DNA of 39,405 nucleotides from positions 1 to 39,405 of the forward strand of contig JAIRPH010000161.1 in the NCBI GenBank assembly GCA_031257135.1. Direction: 5' to 3'. Source of the stretch: Spirochaetaceae bacterium (GTDB taxonomy: Bacteria > Spirochaetota > Spirochaetia > Treponematales > Breznakiellaceae). Under the pieces are notes generated by a model, which made no database searches, was not told the origin of the DNA, and was given only the letters and a program-made list of their open reading frames with translations. The stretch's first letter is position 1. Every line of letters starts with the position of its first letter. Shown piece after piece: positions 7,719 to 16,539 of this stretch. The position numbers were made by a program, and so were the translations under genes.

Positions 7719-8612
7719 TCAGCAATTCAGCGTATACCCTTCCTGTTCCAAGTCGGCTAAAAAGGTAAGCCGTTCCCGGGGATATTTCGGATCAAGCTGT
7801 ACCGCCTGAGCGTAGTCCTGAAGAGCAGGATCATACTGTTTCAGCAAGTAATAGGCGTCTCCCCGCATCGCAAAGACTTCGATATAGTCGCCTTTGAGCC
7901 TGATCGCTTCAGTATAATCCGCGATAGCGTCGGTATAGCGTTCCTGTTCGGCTCGGACGTTGCCTCGTTCGTAAAAGGCTTCCGGGTAATCCGGTCTCAG
8001 CCGGATTACTTCGCTGTAATCCGCGTAGGCTTTATCGTCTTCTTCGCCTACATAGTAGGCTCTGCCTCGCATCATGAAGGCTTCCGCGTAATCCGGCTTG
8101 ATGCGGATCGCTTCGGTGTAGTCCGCGATAGCCCGGAGAGGATTATCTTTGAAGTATAAAGAATAGGCGAAGCCCCGCATAAAAAAGGCTTCCGCGTAAT
8201 CCGGCTTGATGCGGATCGCTTCGGTATAGTCCGCGATAGCCCGATCATATTCGTCTTGTAAATAATACGACATACCCCGCCGGACAAAGGCTTCCACGTG
8301 ATCAGGTTTTATCTTGATGACCTCGGTATAATCCGCGATAGCCCGATACCCTTCGTCGTTTAAGTAGTAGAGCGTGCCTCGGTTATACAAAGCCTCGATG
8401 TAATCGGGTTTGATGCGGATCGCTTCGGTATAATCCGCGATAGCCGAAGGCTGATTATCGCTAAACGTATACGCTATTGCCCGCATAAAAAAGGCTTCCA
8501 CGTAATCCGGCTTGAGCTGAACAGCTTCGGTATACTCCGAGACTGCCGCGTCATAGGCTCTTTCTTCAAAATAGGCGTCGCCCTGCTTTTTATAAGTTTC
8601 GGCGTCAGTCAC
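7719..8612 (-). CDS. Tetratricopeptide-repeat protein, about eight TPRs
   Basis: This 297-residue protein is made almost wholly of TPR units, each carrying the signature AIADYTEAIRIKPDYAEAF or close variants, with unit lengths of 34-36 residues. TPR arrays are protein-protein interaction scaffolds. The start is GTG at 8612 with a perfect AGGAGG six bases upstream; an ATG start is not available. No signal peptide or membrane segment is seen, so it is probably cytoplasmic. Two neighbouring repeat units are almost identical in DNA (around 8077-8135 and 8185-8243), pointing to recent internal duplication. A TATAAT-like -10 lies near 8629-8634. The partner is unknown; it lies convergent to the TerY-type operon. 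Confidence 0.85.
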   Translation of the reverse strand: MTDAETYKKQGDAYFEERAYDAAVSEYTEAVQLKPDYVEAFFMRAIAYTFSDNQPSAIADYTEAIRIKPDYIEALYNRGTLYYLNDEGYRAIADYTEVIKIKPDHVEAFVRRGMSYYLQDEYDRAIADYTEAIRIKPDYAEAFFMRGFAYSLYFKDNPLRAIADYTEAIRIKPDYAEAFMMRGRAYYVGEEDDKAYADYSEVIRLRPDYPEAFYERGNVRAEQERYTDAIADYTEAIRLKGDYIEVFAMRGDAYYLLKQYDPALQDYAQAVQLDPKYPRERLTFLADLEQEGYTLNC

Positions 8613-8766
8613 TATAAACCTCCTAAGATTATACTATTTCCCGTCATTTTTCTACACCGCACGTTCCAGTTATCTTCAAAAAGAGCTTTTGATTTACCTC
8701 GGTTCCATCGATCTACGATATACTATTGCCGACAATCTGTCAATTAGAAATAATAGCGTCAGAGGC

Positions 8767-8795
8767 TTGCTTATTTAATCAACGGCTGGTATGCT
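8767..8795 (+). promoter_or_regulatory. Promoter of the M24 peptidase gene, probably leaderless
   Basis: TTGCTT (8767-8772), a 17-base spacer, and TATGCT (8790-8795). The ATG at 8803 lies 7 bases beyond the -10, so the expected transcript starts at or next to that ATG. No SD is present. Confidence 0.55.
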
Positions 8796-8802
8796 TATGA
8801 AT

Positions 8803-10038
8803 ATGGATTTCAGCGCGGAAGAATTGAGAACCAGACGGAACCGGTTTACGGCGGCTATGAATCGCCGCTGTCCGGATTGGGATACGGCGATACTCATTGA
8901 TTCGGTAAATCAATACTACCTGACTGGTACGATACAAGATGGAATGGCGGTTATCCGCAAAGACTCGGCGGTTCCTGAAGGAAGCCGGTTATACTACGGC
9001 GTGCGGCGGAGTTTCGCCAGAGCCGCGTTGGAGTCGCCGCTCTTCCGGGAGACCGGGAACGTTTCTGAAGAACTCCTGCCTATGGTTTCATACCGGGACA
9101 TGGCGGATAAAATCGGCTCTGATTTGGGCAGAGTGTACCTTGAAGGAGATACTCTGCCGACCGCTGTTTTGGAGCGGCTTAAAAAATATTTTTCTTTTTC
9201 CGGGAGACCGGCTTTTCTGGATGCGGTAATTCGCGGGGTTAGGAGCGTAAAGTCTCCGGCGGAGATTGAGCTTATTCGGCGGTCCGGCGAAGCTCATCGG
9301 CTACTGCTGGAAGAACGAGTTCCGGCAATCCTCCGGGAGGGCATGACGGAAGCCGAATTTGCCGGAGAACTCAGCGCGGAGATGTACCGGCTGGGCTATC
9401 AGGGGCTGACGCGGTTTCATCAAATTCAGGCGGAAATGTCCATCGGGCAGATCGGTTTTGGAACGAATTCGCTCTATCCTTCGCTCTTTGACGGTCCGGG
9501 CGGAGCGAAAGGTCATGGTCCCGCGTCGCCTCTGAGCGCGGACGGAGAACGGCGGCTTAAAAAAGGAGACGCCGTTTTCGCCGATATAGGCTTCGGAGTA
9601 CGAGGCTACCACAGCGATAAAACTCAGGTGTACGTTTTCGGCGCGGAGCCTCCGGAGGCGTTTGCGAAAGCTCATCAGTTCTGCATGGACTTACAGAAAG
9701 CCCTTGCGGAAAGGCTGGTTCCCGGAGCGGTTCCGTCGGAGTTATACCGGGACATCCTAGGCTCTCTCGGCGAAGCGGAACTCGACTGCTTCATGGGCGT
9801 AGATAACCGCCACCGCGTGAAATTTTTGGGACACGGCATTGGACTCGATATTGACGAATTGCCGGTCATAGCCAAAGGCTTTGACGAACCGCTGGAGGAA
9901 AATATTGTTCTTGCCCTAGAACCTAAGAAAGGAGTTCCGGGTATAGGAATGTCCGGCGTGGAAGATACCTATATCGTAACCCCCCGGGGAGGTCTCTGCG
10001 TTACCGGCGGAGGACGCGAGATTATACGGACAACATGA
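8803..10038 (+). CDS. M24-family metallopeptidase (Xaa-Pro aminopeptidase-like)
   Basis: This is a 411-residue cytoplasmic peptidase of the creatinase/Pro-dipeptidase fold. An N-terminal creatinase-like domain is followed by the pita-bread catalytic domain. All five metal ligands appear: Asp in VFADIGFG, Asp in YHSDKTQV, His in LGHGIGLDID, Glu in LALEPKK, and Glu in GVEDTY. It should cleave N-terminal residues before proline or split X-Pro dipeptides, using two Mn or Co ions. In-frame ATGs also occur at 8791 and 8797, but the -10 TATGCT covers 8790-8795, so only the ATG at 8803 can lie within the transcript. It overlaps the transporter gene by ATGA at 10035, so the pair is co-translated. Confidence 0.88.
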   Translation: MDFSAEELRTRRNRFTAAMNRRCPDWDTAILIDSVNQYYLTGTIQDGMAVIRKDSAVPEGSRLYYGVRRSFARAALESPLFRETGNVSEELLPMVSYRDMADKIGSDLGRVYLEGDTLPTAVLERLKKYFSFSGRPAFLDAVIRGVRSVKSPAEIELIRRSGEAHRLLLEERVPAILREGMTEAEFAGELSAEMYRLGYQGLTRFHQIQAEMSIGQIGFGTNSLYPSLFDGPGGAKGHGPASPLSADGERRLKKGDAVFADIGFGVRGYHSDKTQVYVFGAEPPEAFAKAHQFCMDLQKALAERLVPGAVPSELYRDILGSLGEAELDCFMGVDNRHRVKFLGHGIGLDIDELPVIAKGFDEPLEENIVLALEPKKGVPGIGMSGVEDTYIVTPRGGLCVTGGGREIIRTT

Positions 10039-10922
10039 ATACCAAAGCCGTCCGAGCGGATATACTGCTTCTTTTAACGGCCTGCATCTGGGGATTCGGT
10101 TTTGTCGCCCAGCGTTCCGGCATGAAATTTGTGGGTCCTTTTACGTTCAACGCCGTCAGGTTTTTATTGGGGAGCATTTCCTTAATTCCTCTCATTATGA
10201 TCAGGCGGAAAACAGGGTCTCAGCCGGCTAAGGCTGGTCCTAGAACCGCGATTTTTTCGTCTTGGACAGCCGGAACCTGTCTTTTTATTGCGGTATCTCT
10301 ACAGCAAATCGGGCTTATGTACACTACCGCCGGGAACGCCGGATTTATTACCGGGCTTTATGTGGCGCTGACCCCGATTTTCGGCATATTTCTAGGGAGA
10401 AAAACCGGACTTCCTACTTGGATCGGGGCGGTATTTACGGTAGGAGGGCTTTTTTTCCTCAGCGCGGCGGGTCATATAGATGCGATTAACCCGGGAGATG
10501 CGGTTACTGCGGCGAGCGCGGTCTTCTGGGCGTTTCATGTACTCATCATTGATCGGATGGTACAGCGGGTTGATCCTATTATACTTTCTTCCGGGCAATT
10601 CGGGTGGTGCAGTATCTATTCTTTTATCGCTGTTTTTTTCAGGGAATCTATTGCCCTTGATTCGGTGAGTAACGCTCTGATTCCCATCCTTTACGGCGGA
10701 CTTGGCTCGGTAGGCGTCGCGTATACCTTACAGGCGGTTGCCCAGCGGGACGCTCCTCCGGCTCATGCTACCATCATACTCTGTTTGGAGGGGGTCTTTG
10801 CGGCGTTGGGAGGGGTCCTTATCCTCTCTGAACCGCTGGGCCCTTGGACGCTACTCGGCTTCGCCTGTATGCTCTGCGGCATGATAATAACTCAATGGGA
10901 CGTCATCCGCTCAGAAAAGTAA
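10035..10922 (+). CDS. EamA/DMT-family transporter
   Basis: This is an inner-membrane protein of 295 residues with about ten hydrophobic helices in two repeated halves, typical of EamA drug/metabolite transporters. The family motif region is seen in the first half (CIWGFGFVAQRSG) and its counterpart in the second half (GGVLILSEPLG). Members export or import amino acids and other small metabolites. The coupled upstream peptidase suggests export of amino acids or dipeptide products, but this is inference. The start ATG at 10035 overlaps the peptidase stop by four bases. It ends 39 bases before the tRNA gene on the other strand. Confidence 0.85.
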   Translation: MNTKAVRADILLLLTACIWGFGFVAQRSGMKFVGPFTFNAVRFLLGSISLIPLIMIRRKTGSQPAKAGPRTAIFSSWTAGTCLFIAVSLQQIGLMYTTAGNAGFITGLYVALTPIFGIFLGRKTGLPTWIGAVFTVGGLFFLSAAGHIDAINPGDAVTAASAVFWAFHVLIIDRMVQRVDPIILSSGQFGWCSIYSFIAVFFRESIALDSVSNALIPILYGGLGSVGVAYTLQAVAQRDAPPAHATIILCLEGVFAALGGVLILSEPLGPWTLLGFACMLCGMIITQWDVIRSEK

Positions 10923-10961
10923 GCCTCTGGATTTACGCCGGCGTGGACAGCCTTCAAGGTT

Positions 10962-11034
<73 letters not shown>

Positions 11035-11046
11035 GGTACTTTCTAA

Positions 11047-11074
11047 AGTATACTGATTAGGAAAAAAAGATCAA
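11047..11074 (-). promoter_or_regulatory. Promoter of tRNA-Thr
   Basis: Minus strand: TTGATC (11069-11074), a 16-base spacer containing a T run, then TATACT (11047-11052). The predicted start lies about six bases before the tRNA 5' end. Confidence 0.6.
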
Positions 11075-11132
11075 GTCCTCCCGTTGCCTCAATGAAATAA
11101 GATCGGAATATTCTCCGCCGCATCCGGCATCG

Positions 11133-11161
11133 TTGACAAGATATACCGGGGGACATATACT
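11133..11161 (+). promoter_or_regulatory. Consensus promoter of the PEGA/FGE gene, leaderless
   Basis: A perfect TTGACA (11133-11138), 17-base spacer, and TATACT (11156-11161). Only six bases, GTCCCC, separate the -10 from the ATG at 11168, so transcription should begin at the start codon itself. There is no SD. Confidence 0.75.
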
Positions 11162-11167
11162 GTCCCC

Positions 11168-12667
11168 ATGTTTGAAAAAAAACATATCAGTATAATAGAA
11201 GAAACCCTCCCGGAAGATGAGGTTCATTTTAAGCCCCTGTTCGGACTCAGACCCGGAGTGTATCTCGCGGGGCTGTACGGAACGGTTCTGGCGGTTATCC
11301 TTTTTTTCGTATTGCTCTACCCCGGACTGACCAAGCCGGGTACGGTGTTCAGCCTTAGCTCCGAGCCTTCTGGCGCGGCGGTCCGGGCGGATAACGTGTA
11401 TATTGGAACTACGCCTTGCGAGGCGTTTATCCCGAAGGGAACCCGCCGGATTGAGATGGTCCTTCCCGGATTTGAACCTTCCCGGCAGGAACTGGAAGTC
11501 AAGAGCCGGCTTTTCGGGTCTTGGCTGTTTCCCCGGCGGGAACGGCTTGCGGAAACCCTCGCGGAAACTGATACCGGCGGGGCGTTGCTTGCGGCGGCTT
11601 CTGAGTACGGCGTGTGGTCATTCACCGGCGAGCCTACCGTGACCCGGCAGATTCCTCAGGTCCTCTCTGAAGGCGCGTATCGCTCAGGTCCGGGGGCGGC
11701 GGATTCAACTGGGCGGATATACCTCGAAGGCATCCTGAAAGGGTCGGCGCGGTTTACCTCGACCAGAGCCGGACTGCGGGACCTCATTCGGGCGAAGCAT
11801 CTGGCGGATAACGCGGGACTCTCGCCTTCCCCGGCGAGTACCCTTCATTCTTTGGAAGATATGCTGGTCTATCTTTCGGAAGCTCCGGGCGCGGCTCAGT
11901 GGCTTGGGTCGGCGCTTCCCCCTGAGACTTCGGCGGTTTTGACGAATTCCTCCTGGTACGCGGCGCAAAACGCGAAGGCTTCGGAAATCCGAAGCCGAAG
12001 CCGGTCGGTTTCCGGGGTTTTCGGCGAGGCTGTGCCGGTTGATTCTCTGATTTTTCGGGAAATTTCCGAAGGAACGCTTGTACAAGGCGGCGTTTTTCCC
12101 CGGGAAGTTCCGATATCCGCGTTCAGCATCGCTGAAACGCCGGTTTCCTACGCGGATTGGGAAGTTTTTATGAAAGCTAATCCTGAATGGGAGATTGAGC
12201 ATACCCGGACATTGACAGCTAAGGGTTTAGTTACCGCGGATTATCTTGGTCCGGGGGGTTATTCGGGGTCTTCGGCATCCGGGGTATCGTGGTACGGAGC
12301 GGAAGCCTATTGCCATTGGCTTACGTCTCGGCTTCCCGCAGGCATGGCGGATTATGAGGTCCGGCTTCCAACTGAAGCGGAATGGGAATACGCCGCAAAA
12401 GTCGCTGACCAGAGCGGCTCCGGTCCGAAAGGCATGGGCGAGGGGCTATGGGAATGGTGCGCTGATCCCTATGCGCCTCATTGGTCTTTGCCGGCGGACC
12501 CGGCGGTTATCGCCGCGATAGGCTCGCCTGAACGGTCGGTTCGGGGAGGCTTGTCCGGCAAAGACTCAGGCTGGGATTTTTTGGAAACCAGAGGCTCTCT
12601 CTTTCCCGCGGCGTGTTCTCCTTTCGGCGTGTTTCGTCCGGTTTTGGCGAAAAAGGTTTCTCGGTAG
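11168..12667 (+). CDS. Membrane-anchored PEGA plus FGE-sulfatase-fold protein
   Basis: This 499-residue protein has a cytoplasmic N-terminus, one transmembrane helix (about residues 33-53), and a large exported part. Residues about 60-112 form a PEGA-type beta domain (EPSGAAV, YIGTTP, GFEPSRQELEV). A helical linker of about 200 residues follows. The C-terminal 180 residues resemble the FGE-sulfatase fold (ISAFSIAETPVSYADWEVF, GVSWYGAEAYCHWL, LPTEAEWEYAA, GLWEWCADPY). This fold is used by formylglycine-generating enzymes and also by many non-enzymatic binding proteins. The paired catalytic cysteines of true FGE are not evident, so I infer a structural or binding role at the cell envelope. It is convergent with the flavoprotein gene. 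Confidence 0.82.
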   Translation: MFEKKHISIIEETLPEDEVHFKPLFGLRPGVYLAGLYGTVLAVILFFVLLYPGLTKPGTVFSLSSEPSGAAVRADNVYIGTTPCEAFIPKGTRRIEMVLPGFEPSRQELEVKSRLFGSWLFPRRERLAETLAETDTGGALLAAASEYGVWSFTGEPTVTRQIPQVLSEGAYRSGPGAADSTGRIYLEGILKGSARFTSTRAGLRDLIRAKHLADNAGLSPSPASTLHSLEDMLVYLSEAPGAAQWLGSALPPETSAVLTNSSWYAAQNAKASEIRSRSRSVSGVFGEAVPVDSLIFREISEGTLVQGGVFPREVPISAFSIAETPVSYADWEVFMKANPEWEIEHTRTLTAKGLVTADYLGPGGYSGSSASGVSWYGAEAYCHWLTSRLPAGMADYEVRLPTEAEWEYAAKVADQSGSGPKGMGEGLWEWCADPYAPHWSLPADPAVIAAIGSPERSVRGGLSGKDSGWDFLETRGSLFPAACSPFGVFRPVLAKKVSR

Positions 12668-12681
12668 TTTTTCTTCTACCG
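12662..12681. terminator. Hairpin holding both convergent stop codons
   Basis: CGGTAG (12662-12667) pairs perfectly with CTACCG (12676-12681) over an 8-base loop. The plus-strand TAG stop is at 12665-12667 and the minus-strand TAG stop at 12676-12678, so each arm contains one stop. No U tract follows on either strand, so a terminator role is uncertain. Confidence 0.35.
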
Positions 12682-14589
12682 TAACAGCGTTCCGTCCTGA
12701 TAGTCATGCCATACCCGTTCAAACCAAGTATCTGAAGCGGGAATAGGACGAACCTCGCGAACAGCGGTATGGACACTGCTGTCGCGGTATCGAGAGAGAA
12801 TAACCGTATTTCTAAAGGAAGCATCGATTTCTGCGTCTGTTTCAAGCGGAGCCGACGCAGAAATGCTGTCGAGAATCATGTAAGAGCCTCTGCTTTTCCC
12901 GCCATGAGTAATATAATAGAGAACCGCTTCATACATGAGACGGCTTAGAAGCAGTGTTTCTTTCGCCTTGAAGAGATTCCGCAAATCCGTTTCCGGCTTG
13001 ATCGGCGTCTTACTAAGCCGATCAAGTTCCGCGATACCTTTTTCGATGTTTTCTCTGGTTCTGAGAAAGGTTATAGAAGCGGAATTGAGGCTTTGAATCT
13101 GATGCAGTAAATCCGATGCGGTTATTCCGCCGGCTTCAGGTTGGACGAACTCTTGAGCAAAGGCTTCGATAGTTTTTCTGGCTTGGGACATAAGGTTTTC
13201 AATATTCTCGAAAGAGGGTTCTTTTTCTTTCAGATAACGTCCCGCAATATAAGCCGCCGCCCGCAGTCCGCCGACTTGCCCGGAGTTCAGCGCGCTACCT
13301 CCCGGACGCTTGACTCCGTGAGTTCCGGCGCATTCGCCGACGGCAAAGAGATGCGGCATCGACGTTTCCCACCAGATGTTAATCCCAACGCCGCCGTTGT
13401 GATGTTGCGGTAGCACATCAATCTCGATATACTCTTTCGCAAGGTCGATGCCGCGATCTTTATACAGCCGGTACGCTCCGGGATTAAGCTGTAAAAGCCG
13501 GTCGATAGGCTTCGTACCGAGGGCGTTTGAGTTGGCAAGATACGCGTACGCGGTAGGATTTATCTTCGAGAGATCAAAGGTCTGCTCCAAAGGATTACGC
13601 ATGAAGTCGAGATAGATACGCTTTCCTTTAAGATGTTTCTCGATATAAACCGCTCGGTCGATGAGGGAAGAACCTTCGCCGCGGATATGCTCAGGATTAA
13701 AAGGCCATTGATAACCTTTCAAAAATGTTGCGGTAATGAGTTTATCAGAACTTGAAAAATATCGGCATAAAAATTCTTCTTCAACGCCGTTATCTACGGC
13801 GACATACCGGGGAATTACTTGCTGATAACTGCCGGAAAGATTCCATCTGAACCCTATTGAACCTATGCCATATTGCCACTCGGCGATGTTGGCGAACTCG
13901 ACGCCTTCCCGCGCAAGCGCGCCGGATGCGCCGAAATGCCCCAGAGGATACACCGTATCTCGATATAATCCGGCAGGACCGCCGACCGCGAAAATGATAT
14001 TCCGGGCAAAGTATACCGTAAAATTACCTGTTTCGTCTAGGCACAGCATCCCATAAACCCGTCCTGCATCTGACAACAGTTTTACTACCTGAGTCTTGTC
14101 AATGATGCGAATATTTCTGCGTACCGCTTCGGCTTCAAGACACTCGGTCATATCTTTTGACGTATACGGTCCGGCAGAAGAAGCGCGCTGTAACGGATCG
14201 TGATCGGTTTTATAGCCCGGAAACTCGCCGAACCGGTTATGCGGAAAACCTACGCCTAAAGAGACGAGATGAAAGAATTCCTGTAGCGAATGAGCGGCTT
14301 CGCAGAGGGCAATATCGCCGTCCATAGAGCCTCCGGCAAAGAGCGTTTCCGCCATAAGCCGAGGAGCGTCCCGGTCTTCTCCGGCGCAGGAAACTTTATA
14401 GTAGGTCTGCTTATCTGAACCGGTATTTCGAGAAGTTCCGCCGAACCGGTTCTCTGTCAGGACGGCGAAGTTCCGCACTCCGTTACTGTGCAGATGTACC
14501 GCCGCATTGTATCCCGCCGCGCCGGTTCCCACAATGAGAACGTCAAATACCGCTTTATACGGTTCTATCTGTTTTCCCAAAAACTCCAT
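12676..14589 (-). CDS. FAD-dependent oxidoreductase of the FrdA/succinate dehydrogenase flavoprotein family
   Basis: This is a 637-residue flavoprotein. A Rossmann FAD motif lies near the N-terminus (DVLIVGTGAAGYNAA, about residues 16-30), followed by FGGTSRNTGS in the FAD-contacting region and a C-terminal FAD motif (AVGECAGTHGVKRPGG). This matches the fumarate-reductase-like flavoproteins that reduce enoyl or ring double bonds. There is no signal peptide and no cytochrome or iron-sulfur subunit beside it, so it is a soluble cytoplasmic enzyme. It begins 5 bases after the stop of the OYE-like gene and is the last gene of the five-gene operon, next to partners that could supply electrons. The substrate is unknown; an unsaturated cyclic acid or polyol derivative is plausible. 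Confidence 0.82.
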   Translation of the reverse strand: MEFLGKQIEPYKAVFDVLIVGTGAAGYNAAVHLHSNGVRNFAVLTENRFGGTSRNTGSDKQTYYKVSCAGEDRDAPRLMAETLFAGGSMDGDIALCEAAHSLQEFFHLVSLGVGFPHNRFGEFPGYKTDHDPLQRASSAGPYTSKDMTECLEAEAVRRNIRIIDKTQVVKLLSDAGRVYGMLCLDETGNFTVYFARNIIFAVGGPAGLYRDTVYPLGHFGASGALAREGVEFANIAEWQYGIGSIGFRWNLSGSYQQVIPRYVAVDNGVEEEFLCRYFSSSDKLITATFLKGYQWPFNPEHIRGEGSSLIDRAVYIEKHLKGKRIYLDFMRNPLEQTFDLSKINPTAYAYLANSNALGTKPIDRLLQLNPGAYRLYKDRGIDLAKEYIEIDVLPQHHNGGVGINIWWETSMPHLFAVGECAGTHGVKRPGGSALNSGQVGGLRAAAYIAGRYLKEKEPSFENIENLMSQARKTIEAFAQEFVQPEAGGITASDLLHQIQSLNSASITFLRTRENIEKGIAELDRLSKTPIKPETDLRNLFKAKETLLLSRLMYEAVLYYITHGGKSRGSYMILDSISASAPLETDAEIDASFRNTVILSRYRDSSVHTAVREVRPIPASDTWFERVWHDYQDGTLLR

Positions 14590-14594
14590 GGCAT

Positions 14595-15761
14595 CTACCT
14601 ATTATTGAGTTGTTTCAAGACTGCTTTGTAATACTCGTTATAGACAACGCATCCATCATTGAGCTGAGACGCCATCAGTTTTGTACACCCGGAACAAAGA
14701 ATACACCAGTTGATTTTTTCCATGTCTCCTGCGGCGAGTTTACGGGGCGTAAGCGGGTCTGCAAAGGTTTGTCTTCCGAATCCGCAGAAATCCGCGTATC
14801 CTTTGACGATCATTTCCGCCATAATTTGCGGAGCCTTATCTTTATGCGCGCTGTATGCGGAACCGATAACCCGAAGCCGCCGGTTTTCCTGCTGAAGCAT
14901 CTGTTTTACTGTTCGGGTATAGCGCAGATGATGAAGAGCAAGATACTTTGAAGGTTCAGTCGGACGAGTAATAGCGCCGGTAAGCGCGGGAATCCCCGCG
15001 CTTACGTTGACATAATCCATACCCAGCGCGTCCATCATCCGGATCACATCGAGCATTTCGGAAATATCTTCTACAATCTCATCCGCGCCGGAAGTGCCGC
15101 AACCTCCGCGGATGCCTTCATAAAGGGAAAGCCGGGAGCCTAAGATAAAATCCCGTTTCAGCCGGTTTTTGATTTCTGTCACCGCTTCCCGGAGCAGTCT
15201 CGTGCGGTTTTCAAAAGAGCCACCCCATTTGTCGGGACGAGTATTGCGGGGACGCAGAATTTCTCCGCCCAGATAGCCGTGACACATCTTGAAATCAATG
15301 CCGTCCGCGCCGGCGGATTCAGCCAGCAGAGCGGCTTTAATGAAGCCGTCTTTTACTTGTTCCAGTTCGCCGCTGGAAAGATACCGGCATCCTTCGGTAT
15401 TCGGCGTTACCGTAGTCCTGTCCGAAAACGAACCGCTTTGCTCTCCTGAATGGGTAAGCTGAAACAGCAAAATTCCTTGAGGATTTTCGGTTTTGAAGGC
15501 TTCTACAAGCCGCTTAAACGGGTCGAGGTTTTTCTCATTGAGGATCAAACCGTTGACCCGCGCGAGAGAACGTTCTGTTATGGAAACCGCCTCAACCACC
15601 GCAACGCCCCAATGTCCGCGGGCTAGTTCCCGATAGCGGTTTATCGTCCGTTCAGAAGGACTGCCGCCAGCTTCGCTGTCGTTTCCCTCCATAGCCTGCG
15701 CGACGAAATGATTCGCGCTCTGTTTTTGTATCTTAACGGTCTCAAACAAATTATGATACAT
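14595..15761 (-). CDS. Short Old-Yellow-Enzyme-family reductase with Fe-S cysteine motif
   Basis: This is a TIM-barrel FMN oxidoreductase of 388 residues in the 2,4-dienoyl-CoA reductase/OYE family. The catalytic region reads KMCHGYLGGEILRP followed by GGSFENRTRLL. The C-terminus ends just after a C-x2-C-x2-C-x11-C set (CILCSGC to DGC), which in larger relatives binds a 4Fe-4S cluster. Those relatives continue for about 250-300 residues with FAD and NAD(P)H domains, which are missing here; the next gene encodes a separate FAD enzyme. GAGGAG three bases before the ATG sets the start. It probably reduces an alpha,beta-unsaturated carbonyl in a catabolic pathway. The electron donor is unknown. 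Confidence 0.83.
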   Translation of the reverse strand: MYHNLFETVKIQKQSANHFVAQAMEGNDSEAGGSPSERTINRYRELARGHWGVAVVEAVSITERSLARVNGLILNEKNLDPFKRLVEAFKTENPQGILLFQLTHSGEQSGSFSDRTTVTPNTEGCRYLSSGELEQVKDGFIKAALLAESAGADGIDFKMCHGYLGGEILRPRNTRPDKWGGSFENRTRLLREAVTEIKNRLKRDFILGSRLSLYEGIRGGCGTSGADEIVEDISEMLDVIRMMDALGMDYVNVSAGIPALTGAITRPTEPSKYLALHHLRYTRTVKQMLQQENRRLRVIGSAYSAHKDKAPQIMAEMIVKGYADFCGFGRQTFADPLTPRKLAAGDMEKINWCILCSGCTKLMASQLNDGCVVYNEYYKAVLKQLNNR

Positions 15762-15770
15762 AATCTCCTC

Positions 15771-16523
15771 TTACAAACGCTGGATGTGAAATCCGCCGTC
15801 CACATCAATATAATTACCTGTAGTATACAGCAACGTATCTCCCGCAAGCATGACCGCCGCTTCCGCTACATCCTCCGGCTTACCCCAACGGGGAATTGGA
15901 AACGCTCCGTTTTCGATTAAGGCGTCATATTTTTCCCGCACGGTTTCGGTCATATCCGTAGCGATAACGCCGGGACGGATTTCATGGACAAAGATACGCT
16001 CCCGCGCGAGCCTGTCGGCGTATAACAAGGTCAGCATTGCAATTCCCGCTTTGGAAACGCAATACTCTCCCCGGTTGACCGAAGAAACTACGGCTGAACA
16101 GGAAGAAATATTGATGATAGTTCCCCGTTTTTTTCCGGCAGGCTCTTGTTTCAGCATCTGCCGGGCGACAAGCTGAGTCAGAAACATATTCGCTTTTGTG
16201 TTGACGCTCATCACATAATCGAAACTTTCCTCGGTCATGTCCAAAAGGTCTGTTCTGGTTTTCGGCGCGACCCCGGCGTTGTTCACCAGTACATGAATCG
16301 CTCCGAACCGGTTTAAGGCTTCCCGGACAAGCCGTTCCCGATCCTGAGACGCAGATACGTCGCCTTTGACGTAGAGATACTCGCCGCCGATATCGCTGAA
16401 ATCGTCTCCTGCCGGATCGCTAGAGCCGTTAATGACGAGGTTAAAACCTGCCGACCCAAGCCGCGCCGCTATCGCTCTGCCGATGCCCCGGCGTCCTCCG
16501 GTTACTATCGCTGTTTTTTTCAT
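15771..16523 (-). CDS. Short-chain dehydrogenase/reductase (FabG-like)
   Basis: This is an NAD(P)-dependent SDR of 250 residues with a complete classical motif set: cofactor motif TGGRRGIGRAIA, NNAG, the catalytic Ser in ISSCSA, and YxxxK in EYCVSKAG. It should interconvert an alcohol and a ketone. The frame can be extended to an ATG at 16565 that overlaps the LacI gene, but AAGGAGG lies seven bases before the ATG at 16523, which gives the canonical MKKTAIVTGG start. It sits between the LacI regulator and the OYE-like gene in the operon, so a pathway-specific alcohol dehydrogenase is more likely than fatty acid synthesis. Confidence 0.88.
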   Translation of the reverse strand: MKKTAIVTGGRRGIGRAIAARLGSAGFNLVINGSSDPAGDDFSDIGGEYLYVKGDVSASQDRERLVREALNRFGAIHVLVNNAGVAPKTRTDLLDMTEESFDYVMSVNTKANMFLTQLVARQMLKQEPAGKKRGTIINISSCSAVVSSVNRGEYCVSKAGIAMLTLLYADRLARERIFVHEIRPGVIATDMTETVREKYDALIENGAFPIPRWGKPEDVAEAAVMLAGDTLLYTTGNYIDVDGGFHIQRL

Positions 16524-16539
16524 GGTATTCCTCCTTATG

